Source of the DNA: Methanomassiliicoccaceae archaeon
Lineage (GTDB): Archaea; Thermoplasmatota; Thermoplasmata; Methanomassiliicoccales; Methanomethylophilaceae
Length of the DNA: 45,451 nt
Direction of reading: 5' to 3'
Assembly: GCA_016281925.1 (NCBI GenBank)
Contig: JAEEJP010000061.1
Span: 1 to 45,451 of the forward strand
Part shown: positions 18,601 through 27,159 of the stretch, in pieces
Numbering within the stretch: position 1 is the stretch's first letter
Layout of the letters: each line of letters begins with the position of its first letter
Notes under the pieces: generated by a model
Seen by the model: the letters and a program-made list of their open reading frames with translations, nothing else
What the model was told of the DNA's origin: nothing
Database searches by the model: none
Made by a program: the position numbers and the translations under genes

Positions 18601-21600
18601 CAAGGAGCTGTCATATCTGATGAGCAGAGGTATGTTGTAGATGGTGCTGTCCGGCCTGGCCATGCATTCCACGAACACGCCCTCCTGGGATTTGGTGAGC
18701 GGATAATCGTCCTGGATCTCGTACGTCCTGGCCGGGGCGGAGCTCTCGATTAGCTTCTCCAGCTTGGCGACGGTGCTGTTCTCCTTGATGTCCTTGGATC
18801 TGAACGGGATCCCGAACTCGTCCGAGAGCAGAACGTTGAAACGGATTCCGCTGATGGAAGTCAGCCCCGCCCGGAACAGATCGGTGTCGATCCCGAACCT
18901 GTCGGTTCCCAGGACCTCCGAGGCTATCCTGAATATGCGCTTCTGGATGTCGGTCTGCGGAGGCGAGACCTCGCCCATATCGATGGACGGGACGGGCAGC
19001 TTCCTCCTGTCCACCTTGCTGTTGACGGTCAGCGGTATGCTGTCCAGCTGCATGATCACGGCCGGGACCATATACGGGGGCTTTGTCTGCAGGATGAAGC
19101 TCTCCAAAGCCCTGACGTCCACCTTGCCGTCGGAAACGACGTAGGCCGCTATCTGCTTGCCTCCCGAGGGGGCGTCGAACGCCTGGACGGTCGCGTCTCT
19201 GATCCCTTCGAATGCGCGTATGGCCCTCTCCACCTCGGTGAGCTCGATCCTGAATCCGCGCACCTTGACCATGCCGTCGCGGCGCCCTATGTAATCCACG
19301 TTTCCGTCGGGGAGAAGGCGCACGATGTCCCCGGTCCTGTACATCCTGTCATGCTCGGGGCAGTCGGAGTAAGGGTTGTCCACCAGCACGGCGGCGGTCT
19401 TCTCCGGGTTGTTCAGATAACCTCTGAAAACCTGCGGGCCGCTTATGCACAGCTCCCCGCAGGCGCCGGTCGGGACGATCCTGCGGTCCCCGTCCAGCAC
19501 GTAAACCCTCACGTTCGTGTTGGGCTTCCCAATGGGCAGAAGCGGGCTGTCGTCTTTCACCAGGAACGAAGTCACGCTCACGGTGGTCTCGGTGGGTCCG
19601 TAGAGGTTGTAGAAGTCCAGCCATTCCGGCGGTTTCAGGGGGACCAGGGCCTCCCCTCCGGTGAAGAAATGCTTCAGAGTCCTGCATCCTGCGGTCTCCA
19701 TGAACATCCGCCCCATCTGGGTGGTCATGAACCCGTGGGTGATCCCGTTCTCCGAGAAGAACCTGTCCAGAGCGCCCAGATCGCTGCGTATCCCGTCCGG
19801 TATGACCGCTATGCATGCGCCGCGGGAAAGGGATACCATGACGTCCATCATGCAGGCATCGAATCCGAAGCTGGCGTAGGTCGCATATCTGGATCCTGGG
19901 CCCAGCTCCGCCTTCTTGCCGTACCAGTCTGCGAATGCCGCTATGTTCCCGTTCTCCAGGACGCAGCCTTTGGGCGTTCCGGTGGTCCCCGACGTGTAAA
20001 GGATTACGAAAGCGTCTTCCGGCGAGGGGGACAGGGCGCTCGCATCGGGCGCTCTCCCTGCGAATCTGCTCCCGAATTCGTCGGTATAGAGGATTTCGCA
20101 TTCGTATCCGCGTACCAGGCCGGCCAGCGATCTGTCCGCTATCATCAGCCTGACCCCCGAATCGCGCATCATGAACAGCAGACGCTCCTCCGGATATGTC
20201 GGGTCCAGAGGCTGGTATGCCGCGCCGGATTTCACCACTCCGAGCGCTGCGACAACCATAGCGGCGGATCTCGGCACCAGGATGGATACGAACTGGTCTT
20301 TCCCGATCCCCTTCGAAGAGATGTATGAGGCTATGTGGTCGGTGATCCGGTCCAGTTCGGAATATGACACTATAGTCTTATCAAACAGCACCGCATCATC
20401 GTCCGGGCGCTCCGCGGCTCTGGCTCTGAACATGTCGACTATAGTCTTACTTCTGTCATATTCGCTGTCGGTCGAATTCACTTCCCTGAGCAGGGCGGCA
20501 TCTTCTTCCCCGGACACCTCCACGTCCCTGAGCGTCGGAGCGCCGACGAATCCCAAGGCGCATCTTCCGAATGTCGCCAGGAAACTCCTCATGAGCCCTT
20601 CGGAATACATGGATGCGTCGTATTCGAGGTCCGCGAGGAACCCGTCCTTCATCGGATACACCTGGACCGTCAGAGAGTTCTTGATGTCCCTGATCTCCAT
20701 CTGGGAATCCAGTACGCTCTCGTCATCCAGGATGCCCTGGTATGCGAACAGCACGTCTGAAGTCACGCCGAAGCGGGCGCTGATCTCGGAGAACGGGAAT
20801 ATATCGTTCTGCATCGAGGATACCAGCTGATCGCCGGTGCGCCTGACCAATGCTCCGGGGCTCTCGTCCGGATCGAACCTCTGCACGACCGGAAGGGTCC
20901 TGACCAGCATCCCTACGAGGCGCGAGGTCCTGCCGCCTTTCCTCCCGGCATATACGGTCGCATGGCAGGAATCGTCTGTGCAGTTGAATCTCGAGAGCGC
21001 AAATCCCATCGCGGATTGGAAGAACGCGTTCTCCGTCGCCCCGGCCGACTCCGCGAACGCCTTCAGCTTCCCGGGGTCGAGATCCAGCTTCGCTCTGAGA
21101 TGCCCCTTCACCCTGGCCTCGCCGTAGACATCCCTCTGTATGACGGATGTGCCGTCCGCATCGGACAGCAGCTCAGAATAGTATTTCTCGGAACGGCTAT
21201 AGTCTCCCGAAGACATGCGCCCGGATTCCTCGTCCGAGAGATCGAACATGGTGAAAGTCTCGGCGGCAGGTTCCCTCCCGGAAAGGGCGGCCCTCAGATC
21301 GTCCATGAAGATGAGGCTGGACGAGCCGTCGAACATTATGTGGCTGAAATCCATGAGAAGCGTCTCCGCATCCCCTGTATCGAAGATCGCGGCTCTGTAC
21401 AGCCCTTCGGACATGTCGAACGGCCTGACGAACGATCCGCGGTATTCTTCCAGATCCGATTCTGAGCCTTCGATGCGCTCTATCCTGACCTCCGCGTCAG
21501 GGTGCGGGACCATGCACATCTCGCCTCTGCCGTCCGGCTCTATGGTGCACTTCAGCCCCGGGTGCGCCTCTATAGCTTTCCTGACGGCGCCTTCCAGATC

Positions 21601-23430
21601 CCTGCCGGCCAGCTGCTCCTTGGCGAACCTGGCCTGCATCGGAAGGTTGTACATCACGGTCTCCGGATCGGCGTAGCACGCCTGGTATACCCCCATCTGC
21701 GGCTTCGTAAGAGGATATCTGTCTCTGAGGGCCTTCTTTTCCGCGGGAGCGGAAACGGCCTTCTCAACGAGCTTGGCTATTATCTCACCGGAAACGGAAG
21801 CTATGGAGCATCCCCCGAGCATCGAAGACACGTCCAGATCCACACCGAACCTTCCCATGGCCTCGGAAGCGAACTTGATGGCAGTCAGGGAGCTCAGCCC
21901 GCAATACACGAGATTCTCGTCGAAGCGGAAATCGTCCCTTCCCGTGAGCTCCTTCAGTATCTCCCTCACGCCTTTGGTGACGGCGTTCTCCTCGAAATCG
22001 GTGGGCCCGGCCGTCACCGCCGACCCGCTGCCGGGCGCGGTGGGATCCGGAAGGGAATGCCTGTCGATCTTCCCGCTTTGGTTCAGCGGGAGCCTGTCCA
22101 TACGGACGAGATACGCAGGCACCATGTATCCGGGCAGCTTGCTCCTGAGGAAGTCGCGGACCGAATCCTCCCGGATATCCCCCGATGCGGCATAGTATGC
22201 GCACAGGAACGTCTGGCCGTCGGTCCCTTTGAAATCTTTGACGGCGGCCTGGATGATCCCGGGCATCGTCATCATGACCCCAGAGATCTCCCCAGGCTCG
22301 ACGCGCTGGCCGTTTATGTTGACCATCCAGTCGTTGCGCTCCAGATAAAGCAGGCTGCCGTCCTCCAGGCGCCTTCCTATATCCCCGGTGCGGATCATGA
22401 TGTCATATCCGTCGCGGTCCCTGAACGGATTGGCGACGAACGCCTTCGCCGTGGCTTCCGGGAGGTTCAGATATCCGTCAGAGAAATGCCCGGTGAAGCA
22501 TATCTCCCCCTCCTCCGCCTCTCTGCCGTTCCCGTCCAGGACATAGGCGCAGACCCCTTTGAGCGGCTTTCCCAGCGGAGTCCTGTCGTAAGCTCTGTCC
22601 AGAAAGAAGCCGGTCGCCATGCCGCATGTCTCTGACGACCCGTATAGGTTGACTATAGTGAAATCGTCCGACCAGACCTTGACCGCGCGCTCCCCTCCGA
22701 TGAAGACCATGCGGAGGGTCTTCGTTTTCTGGCGATAATAAGGGAGCATCGCGGGCGCCATGAACATTATGGTGATCCCATGGTCGGAATTGAATTCGGA
22801 GAGCTTGTTCAGGTTTATGCGGACGTCGGCGGGGACGATGTAATCGGGGCATCCGCAAGCCAGAAGAGCGATGTTATTGGCGGTGCCCACTACGAACGTG
22901 AAAGCGGAGAGATTCGCGAATCTGTCCGTATCCCTGACCTCTACGAGATCGCTGACCCTGTCGACCATGGCGGAGACCGAGCGATGGGAATGGATGACCC
23001 CTTTGGGCTTCCCGGTGGATCCAGATGTGTAGACGATGAATGCCTTGTCTTCGGGACGGAGATCTTCCGGATCGCAGTCCAGCGTCTCGGGGCCCATCTT
23101 CTCCAGAAATTCGGGCGTCACGCGGACCTTCGCCTTGCAATCGCCTGCGATATAGTCCTTCCTGTCTTTCGGATAGCCGCTGTCGGAAGGGACGAAGAAT
23201 CCCCCCAGCATCCAAGCTCCCAGCATGAATCCGACATATTCCTTGCATCTCGGAAGCTCTATGGTGACTCCGTCCCCTCTGCGGAGCCCTTCCTTCTTCA
23301 GGGCGGCGGCCGCGCGGTATGAGAAATCGCAAAGCTCTTCGTATGTGAAGGCCCCTTTGTCAGTCCATATGGCTGTCTTTCCCGGCGTAGACTCCGCCCT
23401 GTCCAAAATCATCTCGAGTATCTTCCGCAT
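14506..23430 (-). CDS. Three-module non-ribosomal peptide synthetase, A-PCP-C-A-PCP-C-A-PCP-thioester reductase
   Basis: About 2974 aa from MRKILEMILDRAEST. Three adenylation cores (YTSGSTGKPKG, YTSGTTGTPKG x2), three PCP sites (CGLSSL, AGLTSIS, IGGTSIS), two condensation domains (SHIMFDG, HHIISDG) and a terminal Rossmann reductase (ILLTGATGYLGAHVLWELL). Confidence 0.95.
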   Translation of the reverse strand: MRKILEMILDRAESTPGKTAIWTDKGAFTYEELCDFSYRAAAALKKEGLRRGDGVTIELPRCKEYVGFMLGAWMLGGFFVPSDSGYPKDRKDYIAGDCKAKVRVTPEFLEKMGPETLDCDPEDLRPEDKAFIVYTSGSTGKPKGVIHSHRSVSAMVDRVSDLVEVRDTDRFANLSAFTFVVGTANNIALLACGCPDYIVPADVRINLNKLSEFNSDHGITIMFMAPAMLPYYRQKTKTLRMVFIGGERAVKVWSDDFTIVNLYGSSETCGMATGFFLDRAYDRTPLGKPLKGVCAYVLDGNGREAEEGEICFTGHFSDGYLNLPEATAKAFVANPFRDRDGYDIMIRTGDIGRRLEDGSLLYLERNDWMVNINGQRVEPGEISGVMMTMPGIIQAAVKDFKGTDGQTFLCAYYAASGDIREDSVRDFLRSKLPGYMVPAYLVRMDRLPLNQSGKIDRHSLPDPTAPGSGSAVTAGPTDFEENAVTKGVREILKELTGRDDFRFDENLVYCGLSSLTAIKFASEAMGRFGVDLDVSSMLGGCSIASVSGEIIAKLVEKAVSAPAEKKALRDRYPLTKPQMGVYQACYADPETVMYNLPMQARFAKEQLAGRDLEGAVRKAIEAHPGLKCTIEPDGRGEMCMVPHPDAEVRIERIEGSESDLEEYRGSFVRPFDMSEGLYRAAIFDTGDAETLLMDFSHIMFDGSSSLIFMDDLRAALSGREPAAETFTMFDLSDEESGRMSSGDYSRSEKYYSELLSDADGTSVIQRDVYGEARVKGHLRAKLDLDPGKLKAFAESAGATENAFFQSAMGFALSRFNCTDDSCHATVYAGRKGGRTSRLVGMLVRTLPVVQRFDPDESPGALVRRTGDQLVSSMQNDIFPFSEISARFGVTSDVLFAYQGILDDESVLDSQMEIRDIKNSLTVQVYPMKDGFLADLEYDASMYSEGLMRSFLATFGRCALGFVGAPTLRDVEVSGEEDAALLREVNSTDSEYDRSKTIVDMFRARAAERPDDDAVLFDKTIVSYSELDRITDHIASYISSKGIGKDQFVSILVPRSAAMVVAALGVVKSGAAYQPLDPTYPEERLLFMMRDSGVRLMIADRSLAGLVRGYECEILYTDEFGSRFAGRAPDASALSPSPEDAFVILYTSGTTGTPKGCVLENGNIAAFADWYGKKAELGPGSRYATYASFGFDACMMDVMVSLSRGACIAVIPDGIRSDLGALDRFFSENGITHGFMTTQMGRMFMETAGCRTLKHFFTGGEALVPLKPPEWLDFYNLYGPTETTVSVTSFLVKDDSPLLPIGKPNTNVRVYVLDGDRRIVPTGACGELCISGPQVFRGYLNNPEKTAAVLVDNPYSDCPEHDRMYRTGDIVRLLPDGNVDYIGRRDGMVKVRGFRIELTEVERAIRAFEGIRDATVQAFDAPSGGKQIAAYVVSDGKVDVRALESFILQTKPPYMVPAVIMQLDSIPLTVNSKVDRRKLPVPSIDMGEVSPPQTDIQKRIFRIASEVLGTDRFGIDTDLFRAGLTSISGIRFNVLLSDEFGIPFRSKDIKENSTVAKLEKLIESSAPARTYEIQDDYPLTKSQEGVFVECMARPDSTIYNIPLLIRYDSSLDGDRLKAAIADAVNAHPFMMATLAANDSGDIRLVRKGLPTFFPDEIEEISADSLDAVLPGLAQPFRLIGSRLFRIKLVHAGGDHLFVEMHHIISDGTSMKVLLDDISKAYSGEKPEPERFSGFEASLKEADERTPEALAAAKKYYEDLLAGYDRDSLPRGDRYRPDPGAAGTLMMKSGGGLGRKLAERCERAGITMNGLLCAAFGYVLARYSGSEHSIFATIYNGRSDSRTMGSVSMYVKTLPVLCDVSDDSMSPLRLSERIGDQILDSMANDIYSFAEISRELEVKADVMFVYQGDGFRFDRFCGKPSESVQVSLSGEKEPILFQVAMDGDELAYMVEFDRNRFTPEFMEFFAKSFDRAVSEFPACTMLREVDLTEGKTLEAVARMNDTAVPFDMSATVVDMFRRNARERPGNIAAVYMGDSLTYGELDEKTDYIADYIHSKGIGKDEYVAVLVPRSLFMVIAAEGVIKSGAAYQPLDPTYPEERLLFMMQDSGTRLLIADRSLRGLVSGYGGDVLYTDEIDGLCSGRRPDVASLAPSPEDAFIILYTSGTTGTPKGCVLEHRNIVSFLKWMIPEVGHPSTSRYASYASYGFDACMMDIHSSLSAGAAVHIIPEEMRKDLAEIDRYFISSGITHGFMTTQMGRMFMEATQCRSLKAFMAGGERLVPLNPPGWVDFYNIYGPTECTVNVTTFKVRDDSPLLPIGRPNTNVKLYVLDRSDRIVPVGCCGELCISGPQVFREYLNNPEKTAKTVTRSPFSDGPGFGRLYRTGDVVRMLPDGNIDYIGRRDGMVKVRGFRIELAEVEGAVRGYPGIKDATVKAFDDPAGGKSITAYVVSDSQVDFRGLADFIRSSKPPYMVPAHFVQLDSIPMTVNGKVDRRKLPEPSSEPRKAGREPSGPTETKLCEIFAGVLGLKKVYADDDFFEIGGTSISASKLVLSCMNAGFPIVYKNVFDNPSPEALARFMGTLGKAGEEEKRAAIDESPLAANVEGSLDSISSHSPRRILLTGATGYLGAHVLWELLRRNAKHVACLVRSGKGQTSEERLKTVFMYYFGGMAPDDPLKSVEVIDGDITDKNLKEKLEGRSFDTIINCAAVVKHFAADDSIEKVNVGGVRNLIGLAESTGSLLVQISTESVAGESVNGSIPADRKLKESELDFGQNLDNKYARSKFMAEEEIIKAIPGGLKAKIIRVGNLMSRDSDGEFQINFGTNAFMKQMRSYVKLGFFPVTDMDTEVEFSPIDMVAKAVVILAGTPEQFTAFHVNNCHKVHMANVLKVMRDNGMPVEVVSRKEFDRRFTEAMKDEANEEFVSGLISYLGNAGETRRFVAADDAYTVKALYRLGFSWPIISDGYIDKAFKTLKSLRFFR
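15803..15835 (-). other. NRPS PCP3 phosphopantetheine attachment motif (FFEIGGTSISA)
   Basis: Canonical F-F-x-x-G-G-T-S motif following adenylation domain 3. Confidence 0.85.
18852..18880 (-). other. NRPS PCP2 phosphopantetheine attachment motif (FRAGLTSIS)
   Basis: Minus-strand translation RAGLTSIS following adenylation domain 2. Confidence 0.75.
21882..21903 (-). other. NRPS PCP1 phosphopantetheine attachment motif (CGLSSLTA)
   Basis: Minus-strand translation CGLSSLTA following adenylation domain 1. Confidence 0.8.
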
Positions 23431-23787
23431 AAGCCTGCTCTCCTGCACGTCATGCCGATTCCGAACGGCCGGACTCCGATCCACCGCCCGTTTATGTTCA
23501 GAAAACCGTATTGTTCTGCATCGGATATATCTGTTAATGACCGTCTGCATCCGCAGAAGCGAGACTGCTGCCCGGTCCGGTGCGGCCGCTGGCATCCCCT
23601 TCCGCCGCTGCCGGACGCTATTTCCCGGAAAACCCATGGGCCCGGCCAGTATCGACTAACAGGTATTTATCCGATGGCTTCCGCCGGGATCGTGCCCGGA
23701 CCGAAAATCAGGATTGGCATACAGCGCCTACGCGGATACGTCTCTGACCTTTATTCAGAATATTATTGCTTATTATGATATGATGGA

Positions 23788-23796
23788 TTATATATC
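23788..23796 (+). promoter_or_regulatory. Candidate archaeal TATA box upstream of the UspA gene
   Basis: TTATATATC in an AT-rich stretch about 40 nt before the ATG. Confidence 0.4.
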
Positions 23797-23835
23797 TATC
23801 AAATCATGTACCTTATTTTATAAGGAGATTGGACG

Positions 23836-24642
23836 ATGACCGAGAAACAGATGAAATTCGACAAGGTTCTGATGCCGATAGACGGGAGCGCATCCTCCAA
23901 TGCGGCTATCGATCTCGCTCTGCATTCCGCCATGGAATTCTCGGCGACCCTTGTCTTTGTCTTTGTGATTGATATGCCTGGCCTCAACAAATTCGGGACC
24001 GTGGACCCGACGCAGGACTACTACAAAGCCAAAATCGAAGGGACCATGCTCCTGGAGAACGCGGCAAAGCTTGCGGAAAGGAAAGGGGCCAAACACGAGG
24101 AAGTGCTCGCCGAGGGGATCCCGTGGGAAATCCTTAACGAAATGTCCAAGGAAGCGGATCTGATGATAATGTCCATCACCGGCAAGAGCGGGATGAGATC
24201 CGGACGCATAGGATCCACGGCAAAAAAAGTCATAGAAGGAAGCTACTGCCCCGTCCTTACGCTAAAATCCGCTTCCTCCCGCCTGGAGAAGGTTCTTCTG
24301 CCTGTCTATGAGGAGAACAGGCCGGCAATAGATTACGCCGTTCAGACCGCCAAACGCTCCGGAACCAGCATCACGGTCCTCAGCGTCAAAGAGAAAGGCA
24401 ACGACCCGCAGCCCATGGTGGACAGGATAGCCGCCGAAATCCGGGGCGCCGGAGTGGAATGCGATGGAACGGTGCTCGAGGGGGACCCGGTGGAGACAAT
24501 CCTCGGCCTATCGGGCAAATATGACCTCATCATCGTGGGGGTGGACAAGCGCAGCAGCCTACAGTCCATACTCCACGGAGGGGCTACGGAACGCATCATA
24601 ACGATGGCGTCGTGCCCGGTGACGGTCATAAGGGACGCATGA
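23836..24642 (+). CDS. Universal stress protein, two UspA domains
   Basis: KVLMPIDGSASSNAAIDLAL...GRIGSTAKKVIEGSYCPVLTL and a second domain ending SILHGGATERIITMASCPVTVIRD. Confidence 0.92.
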   Translation: MTEKQMKFDKVLMPIDGSASSNAAIDLALHSAMEFSATLVFVFVIDMPGLNKFGTVDPTQDYYKAKIEGTMLLENAAKLAERKGAKHEEVLAEGIPWEILNEMSKEADLMIMSITGKSGMRSGRIGSTAKKVIEGSYCPVLTLKSASSRLEKVLLPVYEENRPAIDYAVQTAKRSGTSITVLSVKEKGNDPQPMVDRIAAEIRGAGVECDGTVLEGDPVETILGLSGKYDLIIVGVDKRSSLQSILHGGATERIITMASCPVTVIRDA

Positions 24643-24748
24643 AACAGGACGGGACCTGCCCGCGGCAATCTGATTGCTTTCCGCGAGGGGCAGGCCCCAT
24701 CCATTTCCGCTTCGGCCGCGCCCGTTTGCCGCCGGAACTAGGGCAGCT

Positions 24749-26194
24749 TTACGGCTTGGTGCCCGCTACCTCGAACTTCATCGCCGAGCCGTGGCCGCTG
24801 AACACCGACCACTTCCCCGGGCCCAGGCGCTGCATGATCGCTTCGCGCTCCTCTTTGCAGGACTTGGGATCCGTGTCCACGGAAGTCATCAGAATCGGGG
24901 CGTACTTGTTGTATTCCGCCTGCTCTGCGGTCATGCCGTGGACATTGACGTAGATATCCCCTGTGAAAGCGGCCTTCATCCCGTAATCGATCAGGACGAT
25001 CTCCCCTTTCAGATGCCCGCCGCGCCCCTCGTACACTTCGAATGCGAACTCCCCCACACCAAGATATCCGACAGGATACAGCGGGACCTGGCTTTCCGGG
25101 CGGGCCTTCCACATCGCCCTCACCTTCTCGGTCCGGACCGGCTCATAGGAGGTCAGTATCTTGCAGATGCTGATGTACGGCTTATGAAGCGGGTTGGATT
25201 CCCTGAAGCCGTCCCTCCCCTCGTATTCCTCGCGCATGCATGCGGCGCTGTTCTCGCTGGCCAGAACCTCGTCGAAAATGTTGCAGAGCCCGATATGGTC
25301 CAGATCTGCGTGGGTGACCAGGATCCTCTTCCTCATCCCGTCGAACCCGGGGACGGATTCCCTTACGAACCTGAGGGTCTCCTCCCTGTAGCAGGCATAG
25401 CCGGAATCCACGAACAGCATCTCACCTTCCGATTCTATGATGGTTATGTTGCTCCCGCAGGGCGGCTCGATCACCGTGATGACTGATCTCTCCGACATTC
25501 TGTGGCGGGTAACCCTGGGCGAAAAAGCCTCTCCTTTGCATTTGATCAGGAGCTCCGCGAGCTTCCCTATCGAATCGAAAGTGCGGTACGGCGACAGGCC
25601 CCTCTCGTCGAGAAGCTGCATCGCTCTGTTGCAGTTTACGAGAAGCTCTTCCTTCCTCTCCGGCGGCAGGACCATGCTGCCCGAGATGGCGGAGACGAAC
25701 GAGCTGTAAAATATCGCGTTGTCATACACTGTATTGGAGCTGTTGTAATCGAGGATGTTCACCGCGCACAGCTCAGATACCCTGGCGATGAAGCTGGATA
25801 CTTTCTCGGTATCATCGACGAAAAGCCCCATCTTGAACCTCTGGTAAGGCGTTCCGTCCTCCTGCGACGAAATATAGGAGATGTTGAACCCAAATTCTGT
25901 GATGAGCTCCAGAACCTCGGTGACGCTGCCCGGCTCGTCGCGCAGGATGAACTCCATCAGCATCACAGTGCGCTCCCCGTCGGACGACTGTATGTAGCCT
26001 ATGTCGCGGAGCTCCACGTCCGCCTCTGCCAGCTGCTCAGGCGTACCCTCGGCGTCTATGAAGAGAGTATGCATATCCACGGCCTTGTTGTAGCTGACCC
26101 TGGTGATATTGATGCCGAGCGAGGCGAAACATCTGCTTGCTTTCAGGAACGCGCCTATGTTGTCTGGCATCGTGGTGACATACGACTTCTTCAT
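24749..26194 (-). CDS. Two N-terminal ACT-like domains fused to a metallo-beta-lactamase-fold hydrolase
   Basis: MKKSYVTTMPDNIGAFLKASRCFASLGINITRVSY and VMLMEFILRDEPGSVTEVLELITEFGFNISYIS (ACT-like), then ITIIESEGEMLFVDSGYACYREE...ILVTHADLDHIGLCNIFDEV (MBL fold). Confidence 0.85.
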   Translation of the reverse strand: MKKSYVTTMPDNIGAFLKASRCFASLGINITRVSYNKAVDMHTLFIDAEGTPEQLAEADVELRDIGYIQSSDGERTVMLMEFILRDEPGSVTEVLELITEFGFNISYISSQEDGTPYQRFKMGLFVDDTEKVSSFIARVSELCAVNILDYNSSNTVYDNAIFYSSFVSAISGSMVLPPERKEELLVNCNRAMQLLDERGLSPYRTFDSIGKLAELLIKCKGEAFSPRVTRHRMSERSVITVIEPPCGSNITIIESEGEMLFVDSGYACYREETLRFVRESVPGFDGMRKRILVTHADLDHIGLCNIFDEVLASENSAACMREEYEGRDGFRESNPLHKPYISICKILTSYEPVRTEKVRAMWKARPESQVPLYPVGYLGVGEFAFEVYEGRGGHLKGEIVLIDYGMKAAFTGDIYVNVHGMTAEQAEYNKYAPILMTSVDTDPKSCKEEREAIMQRLGPGKWSVFSGHGSAMKFEVAGTKP

Positions 26195-26295
26195 CGGCGG
26201 CGTATCCCGCTTTCAGGGATAAAACTGCATGCCTCCTGATGCATGAGACGCCCTTGCGCCGATATCTTTTATCCTTCCAACGGATACACCGTTCC

Positions 26296-27159
26296 ATGGA
26301 GCCCGCTTCCAAGCCCTATGCTGTGCTCGCCGTACTGGTTCCGATCGCAGTGCTCGCCTTCGGACTTCTGAGGGGCTGGAGCTGGTTTTCGCTCCTGTTC
26401 TCCGCCTTAATCCTGGTATGCTGCTTCCCGCTTCTGTGCGCGATGCTGTGCATGTGGCTCCATGGCAGCGGATACAGATTCCTCAACGTGGGGATAGATT
26501 GGAGATCGATGGACGACAAGAAAAGCAGGGAAGTGGCATCCAGATGGGGGCTATGGCTGTCCATCGGGACCGCAGTCCTGCTGCTGGGCATGGCCCTGAT
26601 CACGACGAACCTCATCATAGGCCTGGTCCTGACCGTAGCCAGCGTAGGGCTGATGCTACTTCCTTTTGCCAAAGGCGCGACCAAAGGATCTCGTCTTCCT
26701 GCCTGGCCAAGAAGCAAACGCATCGCCGCCGTGGCTGTTTTCACGCTGCTGACGATCGTCCCGTTCGCATTCGTCATGGACGGAGGCGCAGGATCCATGA
26801 GCAATTCGGTGGAAGTCTCAATGGACGAGGAGGGGTTCACAGTGAAAGCCCCGTTCTTCGACCACAGGTTCTCCTATGATGAAGTGGACGACTGCCAGTA
26901 TTTCGAGGATTTTCCCAAAGGGAAGCGCGTCATGGGTTATTACGACGGAACCATATCCAGCGGGAAGTATGAGAACGACCTGTTCGGAAGATACGAGCTC
27001 GCATCCTACTCCAAGATCAGGCCGTGCATAGCGATCTCGATCGGAGGGGAGATGTATGCTTTCAACCAGAATTCCGACGGATCTACGGAGCTTCTGTATG
27101 AATCCCTGAAAGAAAGATTGCCCCGATGCCGAAGGAATCAACGGCACGCCTGGAACTAA
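26296..27159 (+). CDS. Membrane protein with four predicted TM segments and a C-terminal soluble PH-like domain
   Basis: MEPASKPYAVLAVLVPIAVLAFGLL...; hydrophobic helices, then GFTVKAPFFDHRFSYDEVDDCQY. ORF-maximal start is 26239. Confidence 0.65.
   Translation: MEPASKPYAVLAVLVPIAVLAFGLLRGWSWFSLLFSALILVCCFPLLCAMLCMWLHGSGYRFLNVGIDWRSMDDKKSREVASRWGLWLSIGTAVLLLGMALITTNLIIGLVLTVASVGLMLLPFAKGATKGSRLPAWPRSKRIAAVAVFTLLTIVPFAFVMDGGAGSMSNSVEVSMDEEGFTVKAPFFDHRFSYDEVDDCQYFEDFPKGKRVMGYYDGTISSGKYENDLFGRYELASYSKIRPCIAISIGGEMYAFNQNSDGSTELLYESLKERLPRCRRNQRHAWN

Noticed and set aside
14800-18753. Long plus-strand ORFs (717 aa and 491 aa)
   Set aside because: Antisense shadows of the NRPS; no recognisable domains.
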